Source: a virus
DNA: 64,000 nucleotides
IMG/VR virus record: IMGVR_UViG_3300043427_003273
Coordinates: 36,902-100,901 of that record
Reading direction: 5' to 3' (one strand)
A model generated the notes under the pieces. That model searched no databases, was not told the DNA's origin, and saw nothing but the letters and a program-made list of their open reading frames with translations. Below are positions 8,646 to 18,135 of this stretch, one piece after another. How positions within the stretch are numbered: position 1 is the stretch's first letter; every line of letters starts with the position of its first letter. The position numbers were made by a program, and so were the translations under genes.

Positions 8646-9353
8646 TCAGATGACGTTATCGTTAGGAGCTTGAGATCCTGTAACTTCTCCACCTTCTTGG
8701 TCGTCAATTTCAAACCAGTTGACCTGGAATTCTACGGTGAATTCCTCAATCGTATCTCCAGTGTCATAAGAAAGATCAATCTGGGAAACATTAGTTGGGA
8801 AGATATCGTGAAGTTTGTATGCTCTCAAGATTCTGGACTGGAATGTTCCACCATTGTATGGAGGTGCTGCCTGACCAAGATCTGCATTTCCGTCAACAAC
8901 GTTTGTACCATTTCTTTGGTTGGATCTTCCAAGTTGCCATACAATCGCATCAGTCATATAAGACTGAGGATTAACAGCACCTGAAGCATTATCCAATTTG
9001 GAAATGTGGTTCATCCATTGCTCAAATGCATGTCTGAGGTTGAAGTCCTCATCGTTAATGATGGTGACTGTCCAAGTATCAAAGGTGCGGTCTCCAGCAA
9101 CTTTTAAAATACGTCCTCTAAAAGGAACATCAATTGGTGCAACGTTTGATGCTGGCAGAGCTGCTGACTTGCAAAGGAATTTGAAGTCATCTTGATCTGC
9201 ATTTGTCCAATATTGTACAATATTTGTTGGGAAAGCTGGGATTGAGACCTCAAATAAATTGGGTCTCGCACCACCACCACGGAGCTTATTTTTAAAGTCC
9301 GTAATATTCTTTAGTCTTGGTCTGTTGTCGGTTGCATTAAATGCGCTTGCCAT
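8646..9353 (-). CDS. 19: Tail tube protein gp19
   Basis: A 235-aa protein (T4 gp19 is 163 aa). It stacks as hexameric rings to form the inner tail tube through which DNA passes. Typical segments are RPNLFEVSIPAFP, KFLCKSAALPASN, VPFRGRILKVAGDRTFDTWTVTI, and DLSYDTGDTIEEFTVEFQVNWFE near the end. It lies between sheath gene gp18 and portal gene gp20 as expected. Confidence 0.96.
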   Translation of the reverse strand: MASAFNATDNRPRLKNITDFKNKLRGGGARPNLFEVSIPAFPTNIVQYWTNADQDDFKFLCKSAALPASNVAPIDVPFRGRILKVAGDRTFDTWTVTIINDEDFNLRHAFEQWMNHISKLDNASGAVNPQSYMTDAIVWQLGRSNQRNGTNVVDGNADLGQAAPPYNGGTFQSRILRAYKLHDIFPTNVSQIDLSYDTGDTIEEFTVEFQVNWFEIDDQEGGEVTGSQAPNDNVI

Positions 9354-9394
9354 TTGTTTTTTCCTCCGTTGGGGTTATTAGTTCAATTTATTCA

Positions 9395-12052
9395 TTAAAC
9401 AGTTCCAGCAACTTCACCGAAACTTACTCCAGTTCTTGTAGCAACGAAGGTCAGTGTCACATAATTAATGGATTTAGTTGGCTTCAAGTAGATATCTGCT
9501 CTAAATTCATTGTTGTCAATGATATCTGGAGTGTTATTTGTCTCATTACATACAATCAGATAACCATAAAGTCCTCTCTTAGCTTGAATTTCGGCAAGGA
9601 AAGGATCGACAACAGCAACAAAGTTTGATCTTGTGATGTCGTCATTCAGTTCAAAGAGTTGTGCGTCTGCAAGTCTTTGCAGTGACTGTTCAATATAAAG
9701 GAACAATCTACGAACATTAATTCTATCAAATGCTGATGCATATCCAAGTGCCGTCTTATCTCCAAACAGAAGTGTTCCAAGTCCATTTTGAGTAATAACT
9801 GGGTTCACTCTTGCAACGTAGAGTCTATCTCTTTGTGCTTTAGTTGGATTATAAGCCAGTTTGACAGCATTATTCAAAATTCCTCTTTGCTGTCCAGCAG
9901 GAGAGAACCAAGGATATGATTCGATTGATGTTCTTACCATCAATCCTGCAATGTCTCCATTACATGGAATATATCTAAATGCATTATTGAATCTATCATA
10001 AGTGTACTTATATCCAGAGTCAAATACTGCATAAGAAGATGATGAAAGTGTGCTAAAGAACTCTACAACGTTGTCAGTAATGTCATCAGTACTGAGGAAT
10101 GAGAGTCCATCTCCAAGAACGTCTGTTCTATGTGGAGAAATGCAAGCAATGCAGTCCTTTCTATCTTCAGCAATCGCAATCAGGTTTTGTGCCTTTGCTT
10201 GCGACTCAAGCTTCTCTTCTAATCCAGGACCCATCAACAGGTAATCAATTGCAATTTCATCTGGATCTGCAAAGAGATCGTATGCGTTGAGAAGTTCGCC
10301 AAGGGTTGCTTTAAGACTTCCAGTGACGGTTGTTTCACTCAGAGTTACGGTTGAAGCATTTGCACTTGCTGTGATTGCTACAGCTTGTTCTGCTGTTGCT
10401 CCAGCGGTTGTTGCAGCAACTACAGGAGTATAGTCCTTACCACCTGAAAGTCTGAATACCTTAGTTCCATAAACAGAGAAGGTTTTTTCTCTTCCAGGTT
10501 GATTCCAGAGTCCATCTGTTAATGAAATTGGAGTTAATCCACCAGCAAATGTTCCATCTACAGATGGATAGAATCCAGATGCAACAACAGTCTCATTGTT
10601 TGAAATATCAGATGGATTATCACCGACAAAGATATATGTTGAATACTGTCCAACAAAATCCTTCCAGAAAATTCTTTGTGGAGGATTAACGGCAGAAATT
10701 GCATCTACTGCCTTTGAGAGGAATGTATGCTTTTCAACAAGATTTCCTTTAATTCCAGTGATTGTTCCGAGGTCATCAAACAATGCGATGTGAATAGCAT
10801 CGTTTCTTCCTTTTCTGTCAGCAACCCATTGGGTTGTTGATGGCTTGGAAGCAATCGATTTCCAAAGAATATTTCCAGTTTCAAGAGTAATTACTTGCTC
10901 ATTATACCAATCTTTAACTTGATTTCCTTGAGTGATATTGCATGTTGCAACACCAACTCCACTATTGTTACTAAAAACAAGTTGTGTATTTGGTTTGAAG
11001 GATGCGTGTCTTGATCTGTTTTTGTACTCAATTCCTTCTTCTACACCAGCAGCAGAAACTTTAGATGTAACTCTTACATCAACTGTACCAAGAGCTGCAT
11101 CAACTCCTGTTACGATTCCCTTAAGATATCCATCTTCGGTGAAGAATCCACCACCCGCATCATTTCTTCCTGTTCTTCTAACAGGTCTTCTTACCTGATC
11201 GAGAGTTACAGTTACAGCATATCCAACTTGAATGTTTCCAGCTGCAGTAGTGCCGACTTCCAGAATTTGGTCAGCCTTATCATCAATGATTGCAATTGCT
11301 AATCCGTTTGACCATGTTCCTGGGTTCTTTCCTGCAAAGATATAAGGAACTACGTCTCCAGAAGTTGAATTGTAATCATCAAAATTTTTAATTTTCAGAG
11401 TATCATCTGCAGTAACGAATGGTTCAGAATCTGCAGTTACAGATCCAACTTGAATAAGAACTGGAGTATCTCCAGCAGGATTTCCAAAAATGATATCATT
11501 AATATAGATTTCTTCAGCAGCTACATACCCACTTCCTGGGTTAACGACTGAAAGTGATGCAACAGATCCTGTGGTTCCGAGACCCACAGTAATAATTAAT
11601 CCACTACCAGCAGCAGAGTTGGTAGTATATCCATATCCAGTTGTGTTTCCGATCGCAATTTCACCTAAAGTGAATGATTGCGAAACAAGTGTTCTTGCAC
11701 TATCATCTGTACCACCAGCAATTGTAAGATCAATTGCTTCGCCAGTTGACTGTGTTCTTGTGCTTGAGTTTACAATGGTATCTCCATCGGTTCTTACAAC
11801 CTTGATGATACCACCATAAGATAAGAAAGAAGATGCAGTCATCCAATACTCATATTGGGCATCTGCACTTGAGGGTTTTCCAAATACTTGGATAAGTTCT
11901 TCTTCTGTTTCAATAGTAACAGGATCTTCTACGGGTCCTTTTACAAATGGACCAGCAATAGCACCGATGTTATCTACGATGTTGTCAACTCTTCCTACCG
12001 TTAAATCAACTTCCCTGATTAATACACCAGGAGATAATTGAGGAGTCGCCAT
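9395..12052 (-). CDS. 18: Tail sheath protein gp18
   Basis: An 885-aa contractile sheath subunit, clearly longer than T4 gp18 (659 aa). The N-terminal SPGVLIREVDLT and the C-terminal GYLIVCNETNN...NRPR-type region with YVTLTFVATRTGVSF are standard for sheath proteins. The extra length is in the outer domains. Around residues 130-190 it carries a GYGYTT...NPGSGYVAAEEI stretch, the same GxGY repeat type found in gp14, gp8 and the giant proteins. An AATAAATA octamer lies about 34 nt upstream. The conserved core must contract; the insertions are probably surface exposed. Confidence 0.96.
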   Translation of the reverse strand: MATPQLSPGVLIREVDLTVGRVDNIVDNIGAIAGPFVKGPVEDPVTIETEEELIQVFGKPSSADAQYEYWMTASSFLSYGGIIKVVRTDGDTIVNSSTRTQSTGEAIDLTIAGGTDDSARTLVSQSFTLGEIAIGNTTGYGYTTNSAAGSGLIITVGLGTTGSVASLSVVNPGSGYVAAEEIYINDIIFGNPAGDTPVLIQVGSVTADSEPFVTADDTLKIKNFDDYNSTSGDVVPYIFAGKNPGTWSNGLAIAIIDDKADQILEVGTTAAGNIQVGYAVTVTLDQVRRPVRRTGRNDAGGGFFTEDGYLKGIVTGVDAALGTVDVRVTSKVSAAGVEEGIEYKNRSRHASFKPNTQLVFSNNSGVGVATCNITQGNQVKDWYNEQVITLETGNILWKSIASKPSTTQWVADRKGRNDAIHIALFDDLGTITGIKGNLVEKHTFLSKAVDAISAVNPPQRIFWKDFVGQYSTYIFVGDNPSDISNNETVVASGFYPSVDGTFAGGLTPISLTDGLWNQPGREKTFSVYGTKVFRLSGGKDYTPVVAATTAGATAEQAVAITASANASTVTLSETTVTGSLKATLGELLNAYDLFADPDEIAIDYLLMGPGLEEKLESQAKAQNLIAIAEDRKDCIACISPHRTDVLGDGLSFLSTDDITDNVVEFFSTLSSSSYAVFDSGYKYTYDRFNNAFRYIPCNGDIAGLMVRTSIESYPWFSPAGQQRGILNNAVKLAYNPTKAQRDRLYVARVNPVITQNGLGTLLFGDKTALGYASAFDRINVRRLFLYIEQSLQRLADAQLFELNDDITRSNFVAVVDPFLAEIQAKRGLYGYLIVCNETNNTPDIIDNNEFRADIYLKPTKSINYVTLTFVATRTGVSFGEVAGTV

Positions 12053-12085
12053 TTTTTTCTCCTAAGACTCAGTTTATCTACAAAA

Positions 12086-12093
12086 TATTTATT
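12086..12093 (-). promoter_or_regulatory. Late-promoter-like octamer AATAAATA before gp18
   Basis: Minus-strand AATAAATA about 34 nt upstream of gp18, followed by a strong AGGAG ribosome binding site. gp18 is needed in high copy number. Confidence 0.55.
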
Positions 12094-12115
12094 AAAATTA
12101 CTTTTTTCAGAAGAA

Positions 12116-13771
12116 CTAACTTATATAATCCCACATATATGCCATATCGCCATATTCATCCACATGCCACCTATCTCCTGTATTATCTACAAAAGACCTC
12201 TCATCACTAACTCCATCAGTTATAAAACCAAATGGAGACATATCTTGTTCTATTTGGTTTTTTTGTTCTTCATATAATCTTTTTCTAATGTCTTGATCAG
12301 TTAATTCTTTAAAATAATCTTGTTGTATTAGCCAGGAATAAATTACAAGACACATTACAAGATCATCATTTCTCCCTTCCTCAGCTTCAAATGAATTATT
12401 TTTTTGAATAAATGTTGTCAATTCTGAAATAGTATCAAAATCTGAAATAAAAAGTTTATCTTCTTCAATTAATGCCTTTAAATTTAAACAACCAACTTTT
12501 TTGGTTGCTTTAGACATTTTAACTCCCAATTGACACTTTTTCCCAGAAAAACCTTGACCTAAAACTTGTCCTGCTCTTCCTCTCATTGAAGACATAAGAA
12601 CGTTTTCGTATTCAAGGTCATAATGAAGACCCGCTGCTACTTGATCTCCAACATCGTTTACTTCACATAAAACATATGCTTTATTATAATTTATGGCAAC
12701 TTCCTTTATTGTTTGAGGAAAAACTATTGGCCTAATTTGATTATTTTTATATTTTGCTACTAATCTATGAGGAAATTGAGATATATCAATAACTGTAAAC
12801 GCGGAGTAGTCTTTTTCAACTCCTCTTGCAACGTCAACTGTTATAACATAACTATGATCTTCTTGTGGATATTCATAGACATCCAATCCGTTATGGGATT
12901 TTGATGGAGTATCAAATACAAGTGTATTTAATTTTGCTCCAGATATTAAGGTATCAGTAGATCCAAGAAACTGACATTCAAATTCTTGTCTCCACTGAGA
13001 CTCTGAGGTATTTGCAATTGTAGTTGCTTTAAATTTCTCATCTCTTCCAGGAACATCAGTCCAATGAACTTCTGTGGGAACATAACTATTTTTCTTTTTC
13101 TGAGCATCATCCCAAAGTTTATAAAAATGATTCATTCCAAATGGAGTAGAAACAATTATAACTTTTGATGATTGTCCAGAAGTAATAGTAGGATATACTG
13201 AACTGAAAAAATTATCTGCAACAGTATTTGGAACAAATGCAAATTCGTCCAAAAAGATAATATTGAAAGTGCTTCCTCGTACTGATGATGCTGATGTCGA
13301 AGCAGCAAAAATCCTTGATTTATTTTCTAATTCTAAAGAACCTTTATTCCAAGATAAAACTCCCTGCTGTAACCATTTTGGAAGATTCTCATATCCTGTT
13401 TGCAATCTTTGAAGAAGATCTCTTGCGGTATTTGCTTTGTTTGCAAGAATTGCAATATTCACATTATCATTAAAAATTGCATAATGCAATAAGAATGCAC
13501 AAACTGTAGTGGATTTACCAGACTGACGAGGTAGTTTGCATATATTAAAACGATTGTCATGAAATCGTTTAATCATTTTCTTTTGAAAGGGATACATTTT
13601 AAAAGGTTGCAATCCCTTGTCAATAGTTACAATTTGAACATAATGTTCTGCAAAATAAAGAGGATCATCATAACATTTTATGATCTCATCAATCTGCTCT
13701 TGAGTATATTCAATTGATATATTTGCTTTTTTTAGTAACGGATTACCAAGATAATGTTCGTCATTACTCAT
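12116..13771 (-). CDS. 17: Terminase large subunit gp17
   Basis: A 551-aa packaging motor (T4 gp17 is 610 aa). It has an N-terminal ATPase with Walker A RQSGKST (82-88), Walker B IIFLDEF (D175, catalytic E176) and coupling motif VSTPFG (around 208-212). The C-terminal RNase-H-like nuclease starts with VITVDVARG (D313). It docks on the portal, translocates DNA and cuts the concatemer. Its end is 64 nt from gp18 and its start is 9 nt from the upstream gene. All key residues seen are intact. Confidence 0.97.
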   Translation of the reverse strand: MSNDEHYLGNPLLKKANISIEYTQEQIDEIIKCYDDPLYFAEHYVQIVTIDKGLQPFKMYPFQKKMIKRFHDNRFNICKLPRQSGKSTTVCAFLLHYAIFNDNVNIAILANKANTARDLLQRLQTGYENLPKWLQQGVLSWNKGSLELENKSRIFAASTSASSVRGSTFNIIFLDEFAFVPNTVADNFFSSVYPTITSGQSSKVIIVSTPFGMNHFYKLWDDAQKKKNSYVPTEVHWTDVPGRDEKFKATTIANTSESQWRQEFECQFLGSTDTLISGAKLNTLVFDTPSKSHNGLDVYEYPQEDHSYVITVDVARGVEKDYSAFTVIDISQFPHRLVAKYKNNQIRPIVFPQTIKEVAINYNKAYVLCEVNDVGDQVAAGLHYDLEYENVLMSSMRGRAGQVLGQGFSGKKCQLGVKMSKATKKVGCLNLKALIEEDKLFISDFDTISELTTFIQKNNSFEAEEGRNDDLVMCLVIYSWLIQQDYFKELTDQDIRKRLYEEQKNQIEQDMSPFGFITDGVSDERSFVDNTGDRWHVDEYGDMAYMWDYIS

Positions 13772-13779
13772 AGATTAAC

Positions 13780-15183
13780 TCACCATTTTACTTTATCTGC
13801 CCAATAAGCTGCCGACATTTTTCCTTTTGCAATATTTTTTGCATGTCTTGATTTAAATCTTTCACGACGATTTGCATATTCTTCAGACTCTCCTTTTTTC
13901 TTTGGAGATCCTTTTACTCCAAGTTGACCAAATCGAATAAGTTTTTCTTTTCCATTTTCACATGCTTTTACCACATGAGATTTACCTTGCTCACCAGACC
14001 CATGTGATTGAGACTTTGGTTTGTTGCAAGGCATTTCAGACTTTTTTGCTTCATCTATTTCAACCTCTTCACCAATTGACTTGTTATTTAAGAGATAATT
14101 TTTTGATGGACTATTAGAAATTTGAATAAATGGTTCTCCAGGATTTAATTCTGCAATCTTATATGCAACTACTCTTGCATCTGGATATATTTTTTGAACT
14201 TCAAAGGTTACTTCTGCTCTAGATGGAAGTTTTAATTGTGGGAAGAACATTTGAACATAATAATATTTTCCTCTCCATGAAAGAGTTACTGCAACAATAT
14301 TTCCAGATTGAGCTTTTATTCTTGTTGCTTCAGATACATTCTTTTTTGACTCAACTTTTTTCAATTTTGTGTAGTAATCAGGAACCTCATCTAAATGTTG
14401 AAGTGCGGTAATTTTTGCTGAAGTTTTATTTGATGTATGCTCTCCTTCAACTTTAATTCCCATTTCAAGTTGTTTTTTAATTGATTCTAAAGAAACCCCG
14501 TGTTTTTTGGCAATTTCTTCTGGTGATTTATATGACTGGACAGGACCCTTTGGATCCTTTTCTTCACTCATGGGACATGCTTTTTTGCCATGAACTGCAC
14601 ATGATTCTCCTTTTTTTGTGTGACTACATTTTTCCTTTGATTTTGTCCCATCTACATTTTTTCCAATACCAACTTCAGTTGGTTTCTTTGACTGCCCTGG
14701 GACATCAAATCCTTTTGGAAGAGGCTTACATGCTTTATCAGTGTTGCACCAATACATTCCCTTCCCACACTTCTCTTCACCAAGAATTTTTTCCACCAAA
14801 GATACTTCTTCTTTTTTTACTGATGGTAATGATACAGATGCTGCTTTTTTCTTTTGAAGTTCTACTGCCTTTGGTCCAAGTTGTTTTGCTGCATCTGGAG
14901 TTAAAGCTCCAGCTCCAGAAGATTTTTTAATTGCAAAACTTGGATTTTTTGATTCATCCAAACCTTCATCACTTTGAAGATACTCTGCTACGGTATCAAT
15001 AAAATCTGCTGCTCTTGTAATCTTTGATTGAACCCAAGCTGGAAGTTGATGATCTTTTGATTTTATAACTTTACGAAGTTTTTCAATAGATCTTTCAATT
15101 TGATCGAATTCAACATTTGCCATGTATCCTTCGTCATCTTTTCTTTTTCCAGAAGCAATTTCTTTATGATCTTCGTTTAACAT
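13780..15183 (-). CDS. Multi-domain structural or head-associated protein between gp16 and gp17
   Basis: A 467-aa protein that looks mosaic. Residues ~20-75 (MANVEFDQIERSIEKLRK to a YLQSDE end) are a helical segment common in cyanophage proteins. Residues ~140-210 are cysteine-containing, with CGKGMYWC and two further Cys/His patches that could bind metal. Residues ~215-285, including SPEEIAKKHGVSLESIKKQL and DEVPDYYTKL, resemble DUF5661. Residues ~295-365 form a beta-rich block. The last ~85 residues (LIRFGQLGVKGSP to AAYWADKVKW) resemble another small uncharacterised phage domain. Function is unknown; its place between the terminase genes suggests a packaged or head-associated protein. Domain names are from memory. 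Confidence 0.8.
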   Translation of the reverse strand: MLNEDHKEIASGKRKDDEGYMANVEFDQIERSIEKLRKVIKSKDHQLPAWVQSKITRAADFIDTVAEYLQSDEGLDESKNPSFAIKKSSGAGALTPDAAKQLGPKAVELQKKKAASVSLPSVKKEEVSLVEKILGEEKCGKGMYWCNTDKACKPLPKGFDVPGQSKKPTEVGIGKNVDGTKSKEKCSHTKKGESCAVHGKKACPMSEEKDPKGPVQSYKSPEEIAKKHGVSLESIKKQLEMGIKVEGEHTSNKTSAKITALQHLDEVPDYYTKLKKVESKKNVSEATRIKAQSGNIVAVTLSWRGKYYYVQMFFPQLKLPSRAEVTFEVQKIYPDARVVAYKIAELNPGEPFIQISNSPSKNYLLNNKSIGEEVEIDEAKKSEMPCNKPKSQSHGSGEQGKSHVVKACENGKEKLIRFGQLGVKGSPKKKGESEEYANRRERFKSRHAKNIAKGKMSAAYWADKVKW

Positions 15184-15208
15184 GAGTGTTTTGAGAATCT
15201 ATATAATT

Positions 15209-15658
15209 TTATTTATCATCTAGATTATTTTTTTGAGATTTAATAAATTTTGTAAGTTCTGCTGTTGAACCAATAAACAATGAATTGTTTACAGTAGATG
15301 GTCCTTTTATTTCCTTCACTTCTTCTATTTCTTTTAATTTTTTCTGTAAATCTAAAAGTTTTTCGGTTGCATCTGCAACATTTTTGATTAATTGTCCAGT
15401 AACCTCATATGCTCTTGGCGATTCTGTTTCTTGTGCTAACTCTAATGCGCCATTAATTGCTTCTTGACCTTTTTCAATAATTGAGTATATATTGGATCTA
15501 CTATATTTGTAATCTTTTTCTATATCCTTTTTTATATCCAAAATTTCATTATCAAATCTTTGTGTTTTCTCAATATCAACTACATATGAAACTTCTGATT
15601 TAGAAATTTCACTATTTGGCTCTAAATTAAAAATAGAATCTAATTTTTGTTCGTTCAT
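15209..15658 (-). CDS. 16: Terminase small subunit gp16
   Basis: A 149-aa protein from the ATG at 15658; a TTG three codons upstream is possible but less likely. It has a short N-terminal part, then a long coiled-coil from about residue 45 to 110 (YSRSNIYSIIEKGQEAINGA, then heptad-like LDLQKKLKEIEEVKEI), and a conserved tail with STVNNSLFIGSTAEL. T4 gp16 (164 aa) recognises DNA ends, forms rings and stimulates gp17 ATPase. It follows gp15 by a few bases, and gp17 is one gene further, so it is in the expected place. Confidence 0.9.
   Translation of the reverse strand: MNEQKLDSIFNLEPNSEISKSEVSYVVDIEKTQRFDNEILDIKKDIEKDYKYSRSNIYSIIEKGQEAINGALELAQETESPRAYEVTGQLIKNVADATEKLLDLQKKLKEIEEVKEIKGPSTVNNSLFIGSTAELTKFIKSQKNNLDDK
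15210..15217 (-). promoter_or_regulatory. Late-promoter-like octamer GATAAATA
   Basis: Minus-strand GATAAATA overlapping the gp16 stop and about 26 nt upstream of the mosaic 467-aa gene. Confidence 0.4.
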
Positions 15659-15663
15659 ACAAT

Positions 15664-16683
15664 TCAAGTTAATTTGCCATCAAACCCAAAATCATCTCCA
15701 AGTTCAATTAAGTTATTATCTGCTTCAACAACTTTTTGAACTTCTGTTCCAGAAACGTGAGGTGTAATTTTTGTTTTATAACTACCTCTAACAACAGATA
15801 CGGTTTTCTTTTCAGAATCTATTTTGGAAACTTTCAATGATTCATTATCTATTGTTATTATGGAATTTAATTGTATATTAGACACATCATTTACAAATAA
15901 CATTGTGTCATTTAAAGTAACGTCTTTTACTAAGTAAGCAACTCCAAAATCAGAATAACTTTTTGTGGCAGTTGGGGTTACGGAATAAGTTGCGTCTCTC
16001 AATATAGCATCTGGATTATTTGATGTAGATCCAGCAACAAATCCAATTGTGGATTTTCTAATGACACTATCAGAGACATCCTTAACTGGACCAAATAAGT
16101 AAGTTTTTGCAGTAAATGTTATTGTGTATATTAAAGCCCTTCTTGTGTCATAATTGCCTTCATAATCATCTTGCATAGTTATACTTTCAATTTGAAAAGG
16201 AACATCCTTTTTTTCACCCAAAGTATCTAGTAAATCTATAGTTAATGTATATGCTGGTTGAAAATATGGTAATATTTGTTCTATTATTTGTAAAGAGTCA
16301 TCATTAATCTTTGACAAAATATTTAACTCAAACGACATATTGTAAGGAACAGGCATAAAAGCTTTACGACGACCTTGAGGATTTGCTGGATCTTTTACCG
16401 TAAAGTATTCCGTTGTTGTTATTTTCCTATCCGAATCATAAGTCAATCCATTAAACTCAAAAGACATTCTTGGTAATGTAATTTGAACTGGATTATTGAG
16501 GTCTTTTGGAGCCTCATTAAGTCTAGCTAAGAATTTTTGTCTTGGCCCATAAGCAATTGGAACTTTTACCGAAGATACAACATTTCCATTAGTATCTGTT
16601 TTTTTGAGGTATATATTATTGAATAGAGTTCCAAATCCAATAACAGTTCTTCTTAAAATTTCGTGGTAAAAGTAATCAAACAT
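15664..16683 (-). CDS. 15: Tail sheath stabiliser / connector protein gp15
   Basis: A 339-aa protein (T4 gp15 is 272 aa). gp15 forms the hexameric ring that ends the tail and joins it to the neck. The start MFDYFYHEILRRTVIGFGTL, then VPIAYGPRQKFLARLNE, ITLPRMSFEFNGLTYDS and a VPYNMSFELNILSK segment are all characteristic. The extra C-terminal ~80 residues contain a DVTLNDTMLFVNDVSNI repeat-like beta unit also used in the giant structural proteins. Confidence 0.94.
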   Translation of the reverse strand: MFDYFYHEILRRTVIGFGTLFNNIYLKKTDTNGNVVSSVKVPIAYGPRQKFLARLNEAPKDLNNPVQITLPRMSFEFNGLTYDSDRKITTTEYFTVKDPANPQGRRKAFMPVPYNMSFELNILSKINDDSLQIIEQILPYFQPAYTLTIDLLDTLGEKKDVPFQIESITMQDDYEGNYDTRRALIYTITFTAKTYLFGPVKDVSDSVIRKSTIGFVAGSTSNNPDAILRDATYSVTPTATKSYSDFGVAYLVKDVTLNDTMLFVNDVSNIQLNSIITIDNESLKVSKIDSEKKTVSVVRGSYKTKITPHVSGTEVQKVVEADNNLIELGDDFGFDGKLT

Positions 16684-16694
16684 TTTTTATTTAC

Positions 16695-18134
16695 CTATGG
16701 TGTCCCAAATGGGTTAGTTTCTGAAAAATCTAGTATTTGATTTGCTTCATTTTGAATATCAAAATTGTCTGCATACTTATCTTCTTTATTTTCTTTATCC
16801 TGAGAATCCCCGAGATTATCAGTATTTATAATTCTCACTGGATAACTTGCCCCAGAAGTTTGCCCAACTAAGACATCTCCATCAACAAATTTACCACTAA
16901 GATTACCAACTTCAAGAATGTACGAAAGAATATTCCATCTTTTTACTCTGGCAGTTGTGCTACTTATTGTTCCAACCACCACTTCATTGAATAGATAAGT
17001 TCCTATTCCAGCATTGACTGGATTTCCAAAAACAATTTGAGGTACAGAAACATAATTTTTTCCAGCATCTGTAATATAAATTGCTGATATAGATCCTGTT
17101 GGAGTTAATCTTACCGTTGCTGCAGCTGAAATTGTAGTTCCTCCTCCAACAAAAGTAACAGATGGTCTGATAACATAACCAGATCCAGCATTTGTAAGTG
17201 TGATTACTCCAACTATGCCATTAGCAAGATATGCTTTTGCAGTCGCTCCTTGTCCACCACCTTCCAAAATAGCCACAGATGGAACTTGAGTATATCCATA
17301 TCCAGTATCGATCAAATCAATTTTAGAAACTTTTGAAAGATTTGGATTTGGTTCACAGAAGTCTGGAAGGTTTTTTTGTAATGTTGCTGTTCCAATAGCA
17401 TTTCTTCCTCCTGCAATAAATGTAGGATATCCAGATCCTGCTGGTGCTGAAGAAATGGCAACAATTGGGTTTTCCGTATAACTACGACCCATGTTAGTAA
17501 CTTCTATATACCTGACACCAGAATTTACAATACCAGTAATAGCAGTTGCAGTTATTCCCACTCCCACCATCTGTAGTGTTTGTATATAACCTTCGTCTAT
17601 TAAATTGTCATCAACATATTCATATCCTGTATCGACAACTTCTCCTGCCTCATATCTGTAAAGTTCACACTTTAATTCATAAGTATAATTTCCTTTTAAT
17701 GGATAAAATGGTTGCTCATGCTCAACAAATTTTATTTCAAATAACCTATCTCCCAAAGGAAACCAAATTAAATCTCCTTCCTTTGGCCTATCTGGAAGTT
17801 TTATATCTGGAAGTTTTTCTATTAATGGAGTGATGTAAGTTTCAAATCTTTCTCTTGATATTGTCAAAGAAAGATCATCCATATCTTGGAGACCAAATTT
17901 TGACAAGATTGTTCCTTGTCCACCATACCCCTCATAATCATTAACATAAGCTTCTAGAGGATAGGCATTTCCAAATTCCGAATTTACAACCTCTTTCATG
18001 ATTGTATTTTCTTTTTTGAAAATTCTAGGTATATAATAAACCTCAACACCATACATTCTTAGTTGCTCATTAACTAAGTCTTGTATTAATCCTTGCTCGG
18101 ATTTTGTGCCGTTAAGAAAAAATGGGTTTAACAT
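16695..18134 (-). CDS. 14: Neck protein gp14, with GxGY-repeat insertion
   Basis: A 479-aa protein, nearly twice T4 gp14 (256 aa). The N-terminal ~170 residues (LVNEQLRMYGVEVYYIPR, GQGTILSKFGLQDMDDLSL, LIWFPLGDRLFEIKFVEHE, YTYELKCELYRYE) and the C-terminal FDIQNEANQILDFSETNPFG are family segments. Between about residues 185 and 365 lies an inserted run of GxGY units (MGRSYTENP, DTGYGYTQVP, NAGSGYVIRP, DAGKNYVSVP). gp14 with gp13 closes the head after packaging. The insert probably decorates the neck surface. One base separates it from gp13. Confidence 0.93.
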   Translation of the reverse strand: MLNPFFLNGTKSEQGLIQDLVNEQLRMYGVEVYYIPRIFKKENTIMKEVVNSEFGNAYPLEAYVNDYEGYGGQGTILSKFGLQDMDDLSLTISRERFETYITPLIEKLPDIKLPDRPKEGDLIWFPLGDRLFEIKFVEHEQPFYPLKGNYTYELKCELYRYEAGEVVDTGYEYVDDNLIDEGYIQTLQMVGVGITATAITGIVNSGVRYIEVTNMGRSYTENPIVAISSAPAGSGYPTFIAGGRNAIGTATLQKNLPDFCEPNPNLSKVSKIDLIDTGYGYTQVPSVAILEGGGQGATAKAYLANGIVGVITLTNAGSGYVIRPSVTFVGGGTTISAAATVRLTPTGSISAIYITDAGKNYVSVPQIVFGNPVNAGIGTYLFNEVVVGTISSTTARVKRWNILSYILEVGNLSGKFVDGDVLVGQTSGASYPVRIINTDNLGDSQDKENKEDKYADNFDIQNEANQILDFSETNPFGTP

Positions 18135-18135
18135 A

